Assembly: GCA_026390045.1 (NCBI GenBank) | Contig: JAPLGR010000683.1 | Coordinates: 1 to 13,189, forward strand | DNA: 13,189 nt | Direction: 5' to 3' | Source: Chloroflexota bacterium | GTDB taxonomy: Bacteria > Chloroflexota > Anaerolineae > Anaerolineales > E44-bin32 | Part shown: positions 6,428-12,819 of the stretch, piece after piece | Position numbering within the stretch: position 1 is the first letter of the stretch | Layout of the letters: every line of letters starts with the position of its first letter | Program-made: the position numbers and the translations under genes | Notes under the pieces: model-generated | What the model saw: the letters and a program-made list of their open reading frames with translations, nothing else | What the model was told of the DNA's origin: nothing | Databases searched by the model: none

Positions 6428-7303
6428 TCAATTGTCGCAAGTTTCCGGCAAAGAGAACGTGCCGGCAAGGGTATCGGTGGATTGGCTGAGATAGTCGATG
6501 GGCCTCACGTAGATCTCAACGACAAAGTCGGCCGGACCAGGATTGTCGGTCCCGCTCCACCCGCACTTGATCTTGTCGAATGTGAGGGTGCCGTCGTAGC
6601 ACCCCTGCCAGCTCTTGTCGCCCTGGATCCCGCCGTTGCAGTAGGTGAGGTCGCCCAGGTAGGAGATGCCAGCGTACCCGGGGACTATGTACTTGACTTC
6701 AACTCTGGAGATTCCGCTCGACTCCGGCGCATCGTAGATAACCGCGTCAATCGTGACGTCTACTTTGCAGGTGGCAACCGATACTGCGCTGAACGTGCTG
6801 GACGTCACGATCGGTGGGTCCGTATCCGCAGGGGCGGGGGGCGGCTCCGTCGCCGTTGGCTTGGGCGTCTTCGTCTTCGTCGGCGTCGGCCTCGGCGTCC
6901 TGGTCGAAGTTGCCGTCGGCGTCGGTGTCTCCGTGGGGGTGGGCGTCACCGTAGGGGTCGCGGTGAACGGCTTTGCCCCTTGAAAGTCGCGCGCCGTCGC
7001 CGTCGGGACAGGCCTCTGCAGCTGCTCCTGGATCTCCTGGCTTTGCGAGGCCGCCTCGTCACTCGACATGCCAAGGTCTTGCAGCACTTCCTCGAAGATC
7101 GAGAGGCGTAGCGAATGCACCGTGCTGCCGGCCGGATCGGGGGCGTAGTTGGCGGAGAGGCGCGAGCGCAAGCTAGACATCAGGTTCGAGGGCGCAGCTG
7201 CAGATGCGCTGATGCGCATGGCGGCGGCGAACCACACCACCAGAAGCACCAGGAACAAACCCACGGCTCCCACGAGCCAGCGCCGTCCTGATGGCTTTTT
7301 CAT
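6428..7303 (-). CDS. Membrane-anchored protein with Pro/Thr-rich linker, unknown function
   Basis: This 291-residue protein is not a family I recognise. A positively charged N-terminus is followed by a single TM segment (about 9-29). A helical-looking extracytoplasmic stretch comes next (about 40-97, including a Gln/Glu-rich part near 85-97). A low-complexity Pro/Thr linker spans about 98-156 with PTPTETPTPT-like repeats, typical of surface proteins in Chloroflexota and some other Gram-positive-like bacteria. The C-terminal beta-rich domain (about 160-291) has five cysteines (179, 222, 235, 247, 289), compatible with an immunoglobulin-like fold stabilised by disulphides. GGGAGG at 7311-7316 supports ATG 7303. 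It is transcribed alone, between a hairpin behind the cyclase-like gene and the hairpin at 6367-6395. The linker could be a site of glycosylation; that is inference. Confidence 0.8.
   Translation of the reverse strand: MKKPSGRRWLVGAVGLFLVLLVVWFAAAMRISASAAAPSNLMSSLRSRLSANYAPDPAGSTVHSLRLSIFEEVLQDLGMSSDEAASQSQEIQEQLQRPVPTATARDFQGAKPFTATPTVTPTPTETPTPTATSTRTPRPTPTKTKTPKPTATEPPPAPADTDPPIVTSSTFSAVSVATCKVDVTIDAVIYDAPESSGISRVEVKYIVPGYAGISYLGDLTYCNGGIQGDKSWQGCYDGTLTFDKIKCGWSGTDNPGPADFVVEIYVRPIDYLSQSTDTLAGTFSLPETCDN
6836..7012 (-). repeat. Low-complexity DNA encoding the Pro/Thr linker
   Basis: Repeated GTCGGCGTC/GTGGGCGT-like units (as read on +) encode alternating Pro and Thr in residues 98-156 of the minus-strand protein. 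Such tracts change length easily by slippage. Confidence 0.7.
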
Positions 7304-7407
7304 CTCGGCACCTCCCAGGCTCGCCGACCGCCGGCGACGCCCTCCCCGACCGAACGCAACGAGACACGCGCCGCCGGGTCGGGTGGCGACGGTTCCTCTT
7401 GCCTATC

Positions 7408-7436
7408 AGCCTATCCTAGCTTCCGGGGGCAGGCAA
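7408..7436 (-). promoter_or_regulatory. Possible promoter of the Pro/Thr-linker protein gene
   Basis: On the minus strand TTGCCT (7431-7436) and TAGGCT (7408-7413) are separated by 17 nt, about 105 nt before the start codon. Matches to consensus are moderate. Confidence 0.25.
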
Positions 7437-7487
7437 CCGTACCGTCTTACCTACTAGAAACGTCGCCCAACCGAGATTGGGGGCCAC

Positions 7488-7522
7488 GCCGGACAGGCCA
7501 AGGCTGACCTGGCCCATCCGGC
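7488..7522 (-). terminator. Hairpin downstream of the cyclase-like gene
   Basis: An outer stem GCCGGA (7488-7493) / TCCGGC (7517-7522), a small internal loop, and an inner stem GGCCA / TGGCC with additional GG/CC pairs around a CTGA loop. It begins 20 nt after the stop codon of the last gene of the sortase operon. There is no T-run, so it is terminator-like by position. Confidence 0.5.
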
Positions 7523-7542
7523 AACCCGCACAGATGGCGGGA

Positions 7543-9399
7543 TCACGCCTCGCCGACGCCGGGTTCCACGAGCTTTGAAAGGCGATCCTTGACCTCGTGG
7601 ATCCCCAGGTCGGCTGGCAGGCCACGAACCTGTGCTCGGCCGAATCTGCCGAACACGAACTGGCGCTGTGCCGAACCGAGGCTCCGGTGGGTCTCTTCGC
7701 TGATCAAGAGCACGGCCGGGTCGGTCTCGCGGGCAATGGCCAGCATTCCCTCGACGGCGATCATCGCCTCGCCCAGCAAGGCGGGCTCACCCTTCCCGAT
7801 CTGGATCGTTCCCGCGACCACATCCCCCGTCGCCACTGCGACGGATGCCTGCAGCGGCCCCATTCCCCGTTCGACGCGAGCCTCGTTGAGCGACCGCACG
7901 CCGTCCAGGATTTCCATGCCGGCGTGTGTCGCCTGGAGGGCAGAGACCGCCGGCGGCAGGACTCCTGGCGGCAGTCCAAACTGCGCGATCGCCGTCGTCC
8001 CGCCGGTCCTCGCCAGCACGCCCGAGTGCCGCCCTGCAACCTCACCGATCATGCTCAGGCAGGTCTCCAACTCTCGCATGAGGACCTCGGGGGCTTCGTC
8101 CAGGCTCCCAAGGCCGCGCAGTTCGACTGCCAGGATCGTGGCCCTTCGCCTGCGAACCACCTGAGTCGGCATCGCCGGCTCAACCTCGCTCGGCGCCTTG
8201 GCCTGCAGCGAGGCCACCGTGGTCTCCCCTGGCACGATGCCCACCATCGTTCGCTGGCGCAGGTCGTCCACCATCTGATTGAACGTTCGAGCCAGGACGG
8301 CGACCTCATCGGTGCCTCGATCGGCCACCCGCGTCTCAAGGTTCCCGAGTGCCACCTGTGCCGAGGCATCGGCAATGGCAATGATCGGCCGTGTGATGTT
8401 GTTGGAGATGATCAGGCCGGCAATCACAACCAGCACCAACGCGATGGCTCCAAAGATGATCACCTGCCACAGATCCTGGGTGGACCGCTCGGCGAGCGAG
8501 AGCTGCGGCAATGCAACTCCCAAGACACCAAGTGGCTCGGTCCCGTGTCGGGCGACAAACGCCGTCAGGACCTCCGTGTAGTCGATGCCAGAGACGGAGA
8601 TCGACCGGATCGGGTCGCCTTCCGTTCCTGGAGCCATCGACCGGTCGATCGTCTCAAGGGGCAGCGTGAGCGCTGCGGGATCTTGCGGCTCAAGCGAAGT
8701 GGCAAGCAGATGGCCGTCGAACTGGTCATAGATCGAAGTGCTTGCCCCTGCCTGCTCGGCCACTTGAGGGACAAGGTCCTCAAGATAGCGTCCGACCAGC
8801 ACGGCTCCGCGGACAACCCCGGATGCGTCGCGCACGGGCCCGCCAACGAACAGGACAGGGACGTCCTGGTCACCAATGCGAATGGCGTGCATCCCGGTCT
8901 GCTTGTCCCCGATGGCGGTGTCGGCCGAGCCGGCCAGCAGTCGCTGCACAAACGGCCAGCTGCTGTAGAAGGCTTCGCCGCGCAACGTGGTGTACTCCCC
9001 CGCCGAGGCTCCCGGAGGCCGCCGCACGGAGAGCAAACTGGAGGCCTGCGCGTCGACGATGGATACCACATCAACATCGGCGTTGACCACCAGCGGAAGC
9101 ACCAGCGTTCGCAGCGCCTCCGAATTCGCTTGCTGCACGCCGTCCAGAATCCCTTCCGTGTTGGCGATCAGACGCTCGGTAGTCAGCAGCTCGTCTTCGA
9201 TCCGGACCACTGCGTCAGCCGCCTGCTGGCCGCTGTCCGTCATCTGGAGGAGATAACGCTCCTGCCGGTCCTGGCCCACGATCCGGCTGAGCAGATACAC
9301 CATGCCCAGGCTCAGCAGGAGGGCGAGCAGGATGAATGGAAGAGTGATCTTCCAGCGCAGGCTGAATCGCGGCGTGGGCTTCGAGACAGACACGGGCAT
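7543..9399 (-). CDS. Two-TM sensor with HAMP and degenerate class III cyclase domain
   Basis: This 618-residue membrane protein has TM1 at about 18-40, a large extracytoplasmic sensor region (41-310, probably a double-Cache-type fold), TM2 at about 311-332, and a HAMP linker (333-384). The C-terminal domain (about 418-560) aligns with class III adenylate/guanylate cyclases: VELRG (425-429), GRHSG (457-460), ATGDVVAGTI (523-532) and LLGEAMIAVEGM. Key catalytic positions are changed. The first metal Asp is Glu426, the second metal Asp (in the usual GDAIMAVFG) falls on Thr468 with no acid nearby, and the substrate/transition-state Asn and Arg fall on Ile547 and Gly551. It is thus most likely a non-cyclising receptor. 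ATG 9399 has a GGGAG Shine-Dalgarno with 6 nt spacing. It is the last gene of the sortase operon, 22 nt after the small membrane protein. Confidence 0.85.
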   Translation of the reverse strand: MPVSVSKPTPRFSLRWKITLPFILLALLLSLGMVYLLSRIVGQDRQERYLLQMTDSGQQAADAVVRIEDELLTTERLIANTEGILDGVQQANSEALRTLVLPLVVNADVDVVSIVDAQASSLLSVRRPPGASAGEYTTLRGEAFYSSWPFVQRLLAGSADTAIGDKQTGMHAIRIGDQDVPVLFVGGPVRDASGVVRGAVLVGRYLEDLVPQVAEQAGASTSIYDQFDGHLLATSLEPQDPAALTLPLETIDRSMAPGTEGDPIRSISVSGIDYTEVLTAFVARHGTEPLGVLGVALPQLSLAERSTQDLWQVIIFGAIALVLVVIAGLIISNNITRPIIAIADASAQVALGNLETRVADRGTDEVAVLARTFNQMVDDLRQRTMVGIVPGETTVASLQAKAPSEVEPAMPTQVVRRRRATILAVELRGLGSLDEAPEVLMRELETCLSMIGEVAGRHSGVLARTGGTTAIAQFGLPPGVLPPAVSALQATHAGMEILDGVRSLNEARVERGMGPLQASVAVATGDVVAGTIQIGKGEPALLGEAMIAVEGMLAIARETDPAVLLISEETHRSLGSAQRQFVFGRFGRAQVRGLPADLGIHEVKDRLSKLVEPGVGEA

Positions 9400-9421
9400 G
9401 CCGTGCTCCCGGAGTCCTCTC

Positions 9422-9631
9422 CTACTTCAGGAAGAGGGAGAGGATGATCAGGCCAAGGATCAGGCTGCCGGCCAGCAGGCCGATGCGCTTCAGATCCTTG
9501 ACCACGTATGTGTAGTTCGGCTTGAACTCCCCGCCTGCGGAGCTCGTGCCGCCTTCGGCGCGGCGCGCTTCAGTAGATGCTCCTCCTGCGGGGATCGGGC
9601 GACGCTGGGTCTTGCGTTTCGTTTTGCTCAC
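9422..9631 (-). CDS. Small single-pass membrane protein, unknown function
   Basis: This 69-residue protein has a very basic N-terminus (SKTKRKTQRR), a flexible Gly/Ser/Ala middle and a hydrophobic C-terminal segment, about 48-67, ending in FLK. With a cytosolic basic tail this would be a single TM protein. It resembles a SecE-size tail-anchored protein in shape only; I see no SecE sequence signature. The frame is open to a TTG at 9652, but GTG 9631 is preferred because GGAG lies at 9639-9642 with 7 nt spacing. It sits 34 nt after the sortase and 22 nt before the cyclase-like sensor, so all three are likely one transcript. Confidence 0.7.
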   Translation of the reverse strand: MSKTKRKTQRRPIPAGGASTEARRAEGGTSSAGGEFKPNYTYVVKDLKRIGLLAGSLILGLIILSLFLK

Positions 9632-9638
9632 CTGTTCA

Positions 9639-9642
9639 CTCC
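9639..9642 (-). promoter_or_regulatory. Ribosome binding site deciding the GTG start at 9631
   Basis: GGAG on the minus strand with 7 nt spacing to GTG 9631. The TTG at 9652 has no comparable site. Confidence 0.55.
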
Positions 9643-9665
9643 ATCCACTCAAGATCCTTGAGCAG

Positions 9666-10586
9666 TCATCCGCCGACTAGCTCGGCGAACACGACAATCC
9701 GCTGGTTGTCCACCAGATACGGATAGCACGAGATCATCGTCAGCGTCGCGCGTTCGGTCGCCGCCATGACGCTGACATCGGTTGGGCCGACAAGCTGGAC
9801 GCCCGTCACCCGGTATTCCCACTGACGCGTGGCGGTCGAAACCAGCACTTCATCCCCGGGCTTCAGCTGGTCTAGGTTCCGGAAGAGCTCCCCGAAGATG
9901 TCATTATGGGCAGAGACCACCATGTTGCCCTTCTGGCCTGGATTGGCGGTGCCGACATGCTGCGCCACGCCCTTCTTGAGCTGCTCCCAACCATCACCCT
10001 GGACGACCGGGGCCGGATCGTTCCACAACGCCGGGATGAAGATCGCGCGGGCCTGCTCGGGGCCTGCGGTTGGAATCGGGACCTGGGCTAGGGACTGCAC
10101 CAGGGGCCGGAGGTTGGCCGGGATCTCGGCTTCGTTCGGGGCCGCGCCTCCGGGTGAGGTTGGCGGCGTGTGGCCCGAGGGCAGCACGACGGCGGTGATC
10201 AACGGCGTGGGCGTGGGGGTCGGCCCGGCAAGCGCCTCAGCAACCTCGCGGTTTAGTGTACGCAGCACACCCATGCCGCTGAACAGCACGAACGCCAGGC
10301 CGAGCACCGCACCGACTTCGATCAGCAGCAGCGCCTGGTTCATCGTCCTTCGCCCGCGCCTGGCCGCCGGCTGTTCCGCCGTCTTCACCTCCTCGGCAGG
10401 AGATGAGAGCCGGGCAACCTCGGTCAGCACAGACGGGGGCATCGGATCTGGGCTGACGGTGACCGCGCGCCCGCTCTGGCGGAACTTCTCGAGGCGCGCC
10501 TGACGGCGCTCCAGGCGCTTGCGCGCCAGCAGCGCTTCCAGTTCCTCGATCGATAGATCTTCCGCCGGACGCCGTTCTTTGGCCAC
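9666..10586 (-). CDS. Sortase family transpeptidase
   Basis: Sortases cleave a C-terminal sorting signal and join the protein to the cell surface or to another protein. This 306-residue protein has a cytosolic charged helical N-terminus (about 13-40, rich in Glu/Arg), a TM segment (about 84-105), a short Pro/Thr stretch (PTPTPTP, 122-128) and a C-terminal sortase domain (about 155-306). The catalytic triad is visible: His227 in VVSAHNDIFG, Cys287 in TLTMISCYPY, and Arg296 in VDNQRIVVF. GDEVLV (244-249) is also typical. The subclass cannot be fixed by eye. The start is GTG 10586; its Shine-Dalgarno is weak, so the exact N-terminus is uncertain. It leads an operon with a small membrane protein and a degenerate cyclase receptor. 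The only candidate substrate in the window is the VIT-vWA protein with its LPCAG tail. Confidence 0.9.
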   Translation of the reverse strand: MAKERRPAEDLSIEELEALLARKRLERRQARLEKFRQSGRAVTVSPDPMPPSVLTEVARLSSPAEEVKTAEQPAARRGRRTMNQALLLIEVGAVLGLAFVLFSGMGVLRTLNREVAEALAGPTPTPTPLITAVVLPSGHTPPTSPGGAAPNEAEIPANLRPLVQSLAQVPIPTAGPEQARAIFIPALWNDPAPVVQGDGWEQLKKGVAQHVGTANPGQKGNMVVSAHNDIFGELFRNLDQLKPGDEVLVSTATRQWEYRVTGVQLVGPTDVSVMAATERATLTMISCYPYLVDNQRIVVFAELVGG

Positions 10587-10609
10587 TGTGCAGCCTGCGA
10601 TGCCCGTGT

Positions 10610-10630
10610 CGTTCGATGCACGTTCGATGC
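10610..10630. promoter_or_regulatory. Direct repeat CGTTCGATGC x2, possible operator
   Basis: CGTTCGATGC at 10610-10619 and 10621-10630, an 11-bp period placing both copies on one face of the helix. It lies just downstream of the minus-strand -10 box of the sortase; CGTTCG recurs in inverted orientation at 10655-10660. It is a candidate binding site for a regulator of one or both divergent genes. Confidence 0.4.
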
Positions 10631-10646
10631 CAGGCGTTCCGCGCGG

Positions 10647-10652
10647 ATTATA
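10647..10652 (-). promoter_or_regulatory. Consensus -10 box for the sortase operon
   Basis: A perfect TATAAT on the minus strand, 60 nt upstream of the GTG start of the sortase gene. No clear -35 box at 16-18 nt, which suggests dependence on an activator or an extended contact. Confidence 0.5.
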
Positions 10653-10692
10653 CCCGAACGAGCTCGACCAGCACCTTCCCAGGGTTTCCTTC

Positions 10693-10698
10693 TATAAT
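10693..10698 (+). promoter_or_regulatory. Consensus -10 box for the oxidoreductase gene
   Basis: A perfect TATAAT 39 nt upstream of the ATG at 10738. No convincing -35 box at 16-18 nt spacing. Confidence 0.6.
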
Positions 10699-10737
10699 GC
10701 CCCCAGCGCACCTGCGCGCAGATCCACAGGAGGCCGG

Positions 10738-11928
10738 ATGGAAGGCCATTTCGCGGTCATTGGCGCCGGGCGGCAGGGAACGGCCGCGGCTTACGATCTG
10801 GCGCGCTTCGGCCAGGCGGATGAGATCTTCCTCGCCGACCGGGACTTGACTCTTGCTCGCCAGGCGGCCGAGCGTGTCAACCACCTGATGGGCATGCCGA
10901 TCGCCTCGCCCGCCGTCCTCGATGCAGAGGATGAAGCGGGGGTCGAGCTCTGGCTCCGCCAGCACAAGGTGCGCGCCTTCATTTCGGCCGTGCCCTATTT
11001 CTTCAACCTTGGGCTGACGCGCGCTGCCATCGCGTGCGGCTGCGGGATGACCGACCTGGGCGGGAACAGCGATGTCGTCTGCGCCCAGCTGGATCTGTCA
11101 CCGCAGGCCGCCGCCTCCGGAGCGTGCATCGTCCCCGACTGCGGCCAGGTGCCCGGTATGGGCACCTCGCTGATCGTGTATGCCATGGAGCAACTCGATG
11201 AGCCGCGCCAAGTGTTCATGTGGGACTGCGGGCTTCCCGCCAATCCTCGGCCGCCGTGGAACTACCGCCTCGGCTTCAGCATCGAGGGTCTGACCAACGA
11301 GTTCTACGGGGATTGCCTGTACATCCGTGACGGGCGCACCGTCCGTGTCGCCAACCTCGACGAACTCGAACGCGTCGAGTTCCCTGCTCCCATCGGCCCG
11401 CTTGAAGCGTTCACCTCGTCCGGGGGCCTAACGACCGCCGCACTGACCTTCGCCGGCAAGCTCGAAGTCCTCCAGAACAAGACGCTGCGCTACCCAGGCA
11501 GCTTCGCGCAGCTCAAGGTGATCCAGCAGCTGGGCCTGCTCAGCCCGGATCCAATCGAAGTGGGCGGCGTGCGCGTCGCACCGCGCCAGATCCTCCACGC
11601 CCTCTGGGAGCCGCAGATCCGTGCCGCACCGGACGAGCACGACCTGATCATCATCCGCATCCTGGCGCGCGGGTCGAAGGCGGGCAAACCGACCGAGGCC
11701 TGGGTGGACTTGATTCACTACGCCGACGAGACGACCGGCTTCTCCGCCATGGAGCAGGCAACCGGCTGGCATGCCGCCATCCTGACGCATGCCATCGCCG
11801 GAAACCGAGTCGTCCCTGGCGTCATTCCGGTCGAGAAGGCGATGAGCGGAGCAGACTTCGTGGCGCAGGCCACCCAGCGCGGCTTCGACGTTCGCCTGGA
11901 CATCAGGCCTGGCGAGCAGGCCGCCTAG
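10738..11928 (+). CDS. Saccharopine dehydrogenase-like / lysine 6-dehydrogenase-like oxidoreductase
   Basis: This 396-residue cytosolic NAD(P)-dependent enzyme has a Rossmann glycine motif VIGAGRQG at 7-14. MTDLGGNSDVV and PDCGQVPGMG (central), NPRPPWNYRLGFSIEGL, EAFTSSGGLTT and KTLRYPG follow; these are shared by bacterial lysine 6-dehydrogenases and related saccharopine-dehydrogenase-fold enzymes. Lysine 6-dehydrogenase oxidatively deaminates the epsilon-amino group of lysine; saccharopine enzymes cleave or form saccharopine. Sequence reading alone does not settle which substrate is used; carboxynorspermidine-type enzymes are a further alternative. ATG 10738 is preferred over an open frame reaching 10519, because AGGAGG lies at 10728-10733 and the glycine motif starts right after. 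The gene is monocistronic: own TATAAT upstream, clear terminator downstream. Confidence 0.88.
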   Translation: MEGHFAVIGAGRQGTAAAYDLARFGQADEIFLADRDLTLARQAAERVNHLMGMPIASPAVLDAEDEAGVELWLRQHKVRAFISAVPYFFNLGLTRAAIACGCGMTDLGGNSDVVCAQLDLSPQAAASGACIVPDCGQVPGMGTSLIVYAMEQLDEPRQVFMWDCGLPANPRPPWNYRLGFSIEGLTNEFYGDCLYIRDGRTVRVANLDELERVEFPAPIGPLEAFTSSGGLTTAALTFAGKLEVLQNKTLRYPGSFAQLKVIQQLGLLSPDPIEVGGVRVAPRQILHALWEPQIRAAPDEHDLIIIRILARGSKAGKPTEAWVDLIHYADETTGFSAMEQATGWHAAILTHAIAGNRVVPGVIPVEKAMSGADFVAQATQRGFDVRLDIRPGEQAA

Positions 11929-11974
11929 ACCAACGCTCCCGCCTCTCTGGTTCCACTATCGGTTCTCGTTGCAG

Positions 11975-12008
11975 GGGCGAAGCAGGCACGTACGCTGCTT
12001 CGCCCTTT
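11975..12008 (+). terminator. Rho-independent terminator of the oxidoreductase gene
   Basis: GGGCGAAGCAG (11975-11985) pairs perfectly over 11 bp with CTGCTTCGCCC (11995-12005) around a 9-nt loop. A TTT (12006-12008) and a T/C-rich stretch follow. It lies 46 nt after the stop codon and may also help terminate the convergent minus-strand transcript ending at 12049. Confidence 0.85.
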
Positions 12009-12048
12009 CATCTTCCTGCCCATGGCTCGCGTCACCCCGATCCTGCGT

Positions 12049-12807
12049 TCATGTGTGCGCCGCCGAATCCAGGATCTCACGCGCTAGGCGCTCAAGCCGG
12101 TCAAAGTGCGTGCCTCTCCAGTACAGGCGATCACAGGCGTCGCAGCGCGTCACTTCGCTGGCTTGGGCTCGCACCCAGGCATGGATCCGTTCTGCAACCT
12201 CGTTGGTTCTCACCCTGCCGAGCTGCGCGTTGCACCGCAGGCACCGCGTGAACGGTGCCGCCAGGCCAACAAGATCGAATCGCCGGACAACCTCGACGCA
12301 CTGCGTTTTGGGTTCAAGACTGCGAACCAGGTGGGCATGCGTTACCTGGCTGCGCTTGAGAAGCTGCCGATCGCGCGTCAGCAGGATGCGCTGCTCGCTC
12401 GCTGACAGCCGCGCCAGGTCCGGGTCCTGCATCTCTCGGTCATACGTGGCGTCAAGCCCAAGCAGGCGCAGGTAGGCGGCCAGTTTGCCCAAGTGGACGT
12501 CGAGCACAAAGCGGGGCTGACGCAGCGGCCAGGCGCGCACGCGCGCGGCCTCGCCGACATCGAGGGCCTCGAACATCGGATAGACGCTCACGCGATCGCC
12601 ATCCTGCAGCCGATACTGGAAGCCCTGGGGTTGACCGTTGACCAGAATCACTTCAACCTCGGTGTGCGGGACACCGAGTGACTCAATGACATCCTTCACC
12701 GAGGGGGAGCCCTGGAATTCGTGAACGAAGTCCACGAATCGTCGCAGACGAGGAAGCAGGTCGTTCAATTCCGCGTAGAAGCGGAAGGTTGTGCTCCTGG
12801 AGGGCAT
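12049..12807 (-). CDS. Mut7-C RNase domain protein with N-terminal ubiquitin-like fold
   Basis: This 252-residue protein combines two domains. Residues about 5-83 form a MoaD/ThiS/ubiquitin-like beta-grasp region (FYAELNDLLP near the start, VNGQPQGFQYRLQDGDRVSVYPMFE at its end) without a terminal Gly-Gly, so it is not a sulphur carrier or a conjugated tail. Residues about 98-245 are a Mut7-C domain, a PIN-fold RNase family. FVLDVHLGKLAAYLRLLGLD (100-119) carries the first acid (D103), DPDLARLS and LLTRDRQLL (142-150) carry further acids, and a zinc ribbon follows with C189-x2-C192 and C222-x2-C225. The expected role is RNA cleavage or RNA metabolism; the substrate is unknown. ATG 12807 has no good Shine-Dalgarno. 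It lies 12 nt after the nitroreductase stop, so translation may depend on the upstream gene. Confidence 0.9.
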   Translation of the reverse strand: MPSRSTTFRFYAELNDLLPRLRRFVDFVHEFQGSPSVKDVIESLGVPHTEVEVILVNGQPQGFQYRLQDGDRVSVYPMFEALDVGEAARVRAWPLRQPRFVLDVHLGKLAAYLRLLGLDATYDREMQDPDLARLSASEQRILLTRDRQLLKRSQVTHAHLVRSLEPKTQCVEVVRRFDLVGLAAPFTRCLRCNAQLGRVRTNEVAERIHAWVRAQASEVTRCDACDRLYWRGTHFDRLERLAREILDSAAHT

Positions 12808-12819
12808 AGGGAACGACGG

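Noticed and set aside
6836..7012. Repetitive tract as a CRISPR or tandem-repeat array
   Set aside because: There are no regular repeat-spacer units; the repetition follows from codons for a Pro/Thr linker in frame with the minus-strand gene.
7597..9447. 616-codon open frame on the plus strand opposite the cyclase-like gene
   Set aside because: The translation is rich in His, Arg, Gln and Asp with no recognisable domain, whereas the minus strand gives TM, HAMP and cyclase-fold segments with a good ribosome binding site.
9422..9631. SecE as identity of the 69-residue membrane protein
   Set aside because: Size and a single C-terminal TM would fit, but the SecE amphipathic helix signature and the usual nusG neighbour are missing.
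10519..10737. Upstream extension of the oxidoreductase frame
   Set aside because: It would overlap the sortase start and both promoters; AGGAGG and the Rossmann motif place the start at 10738.
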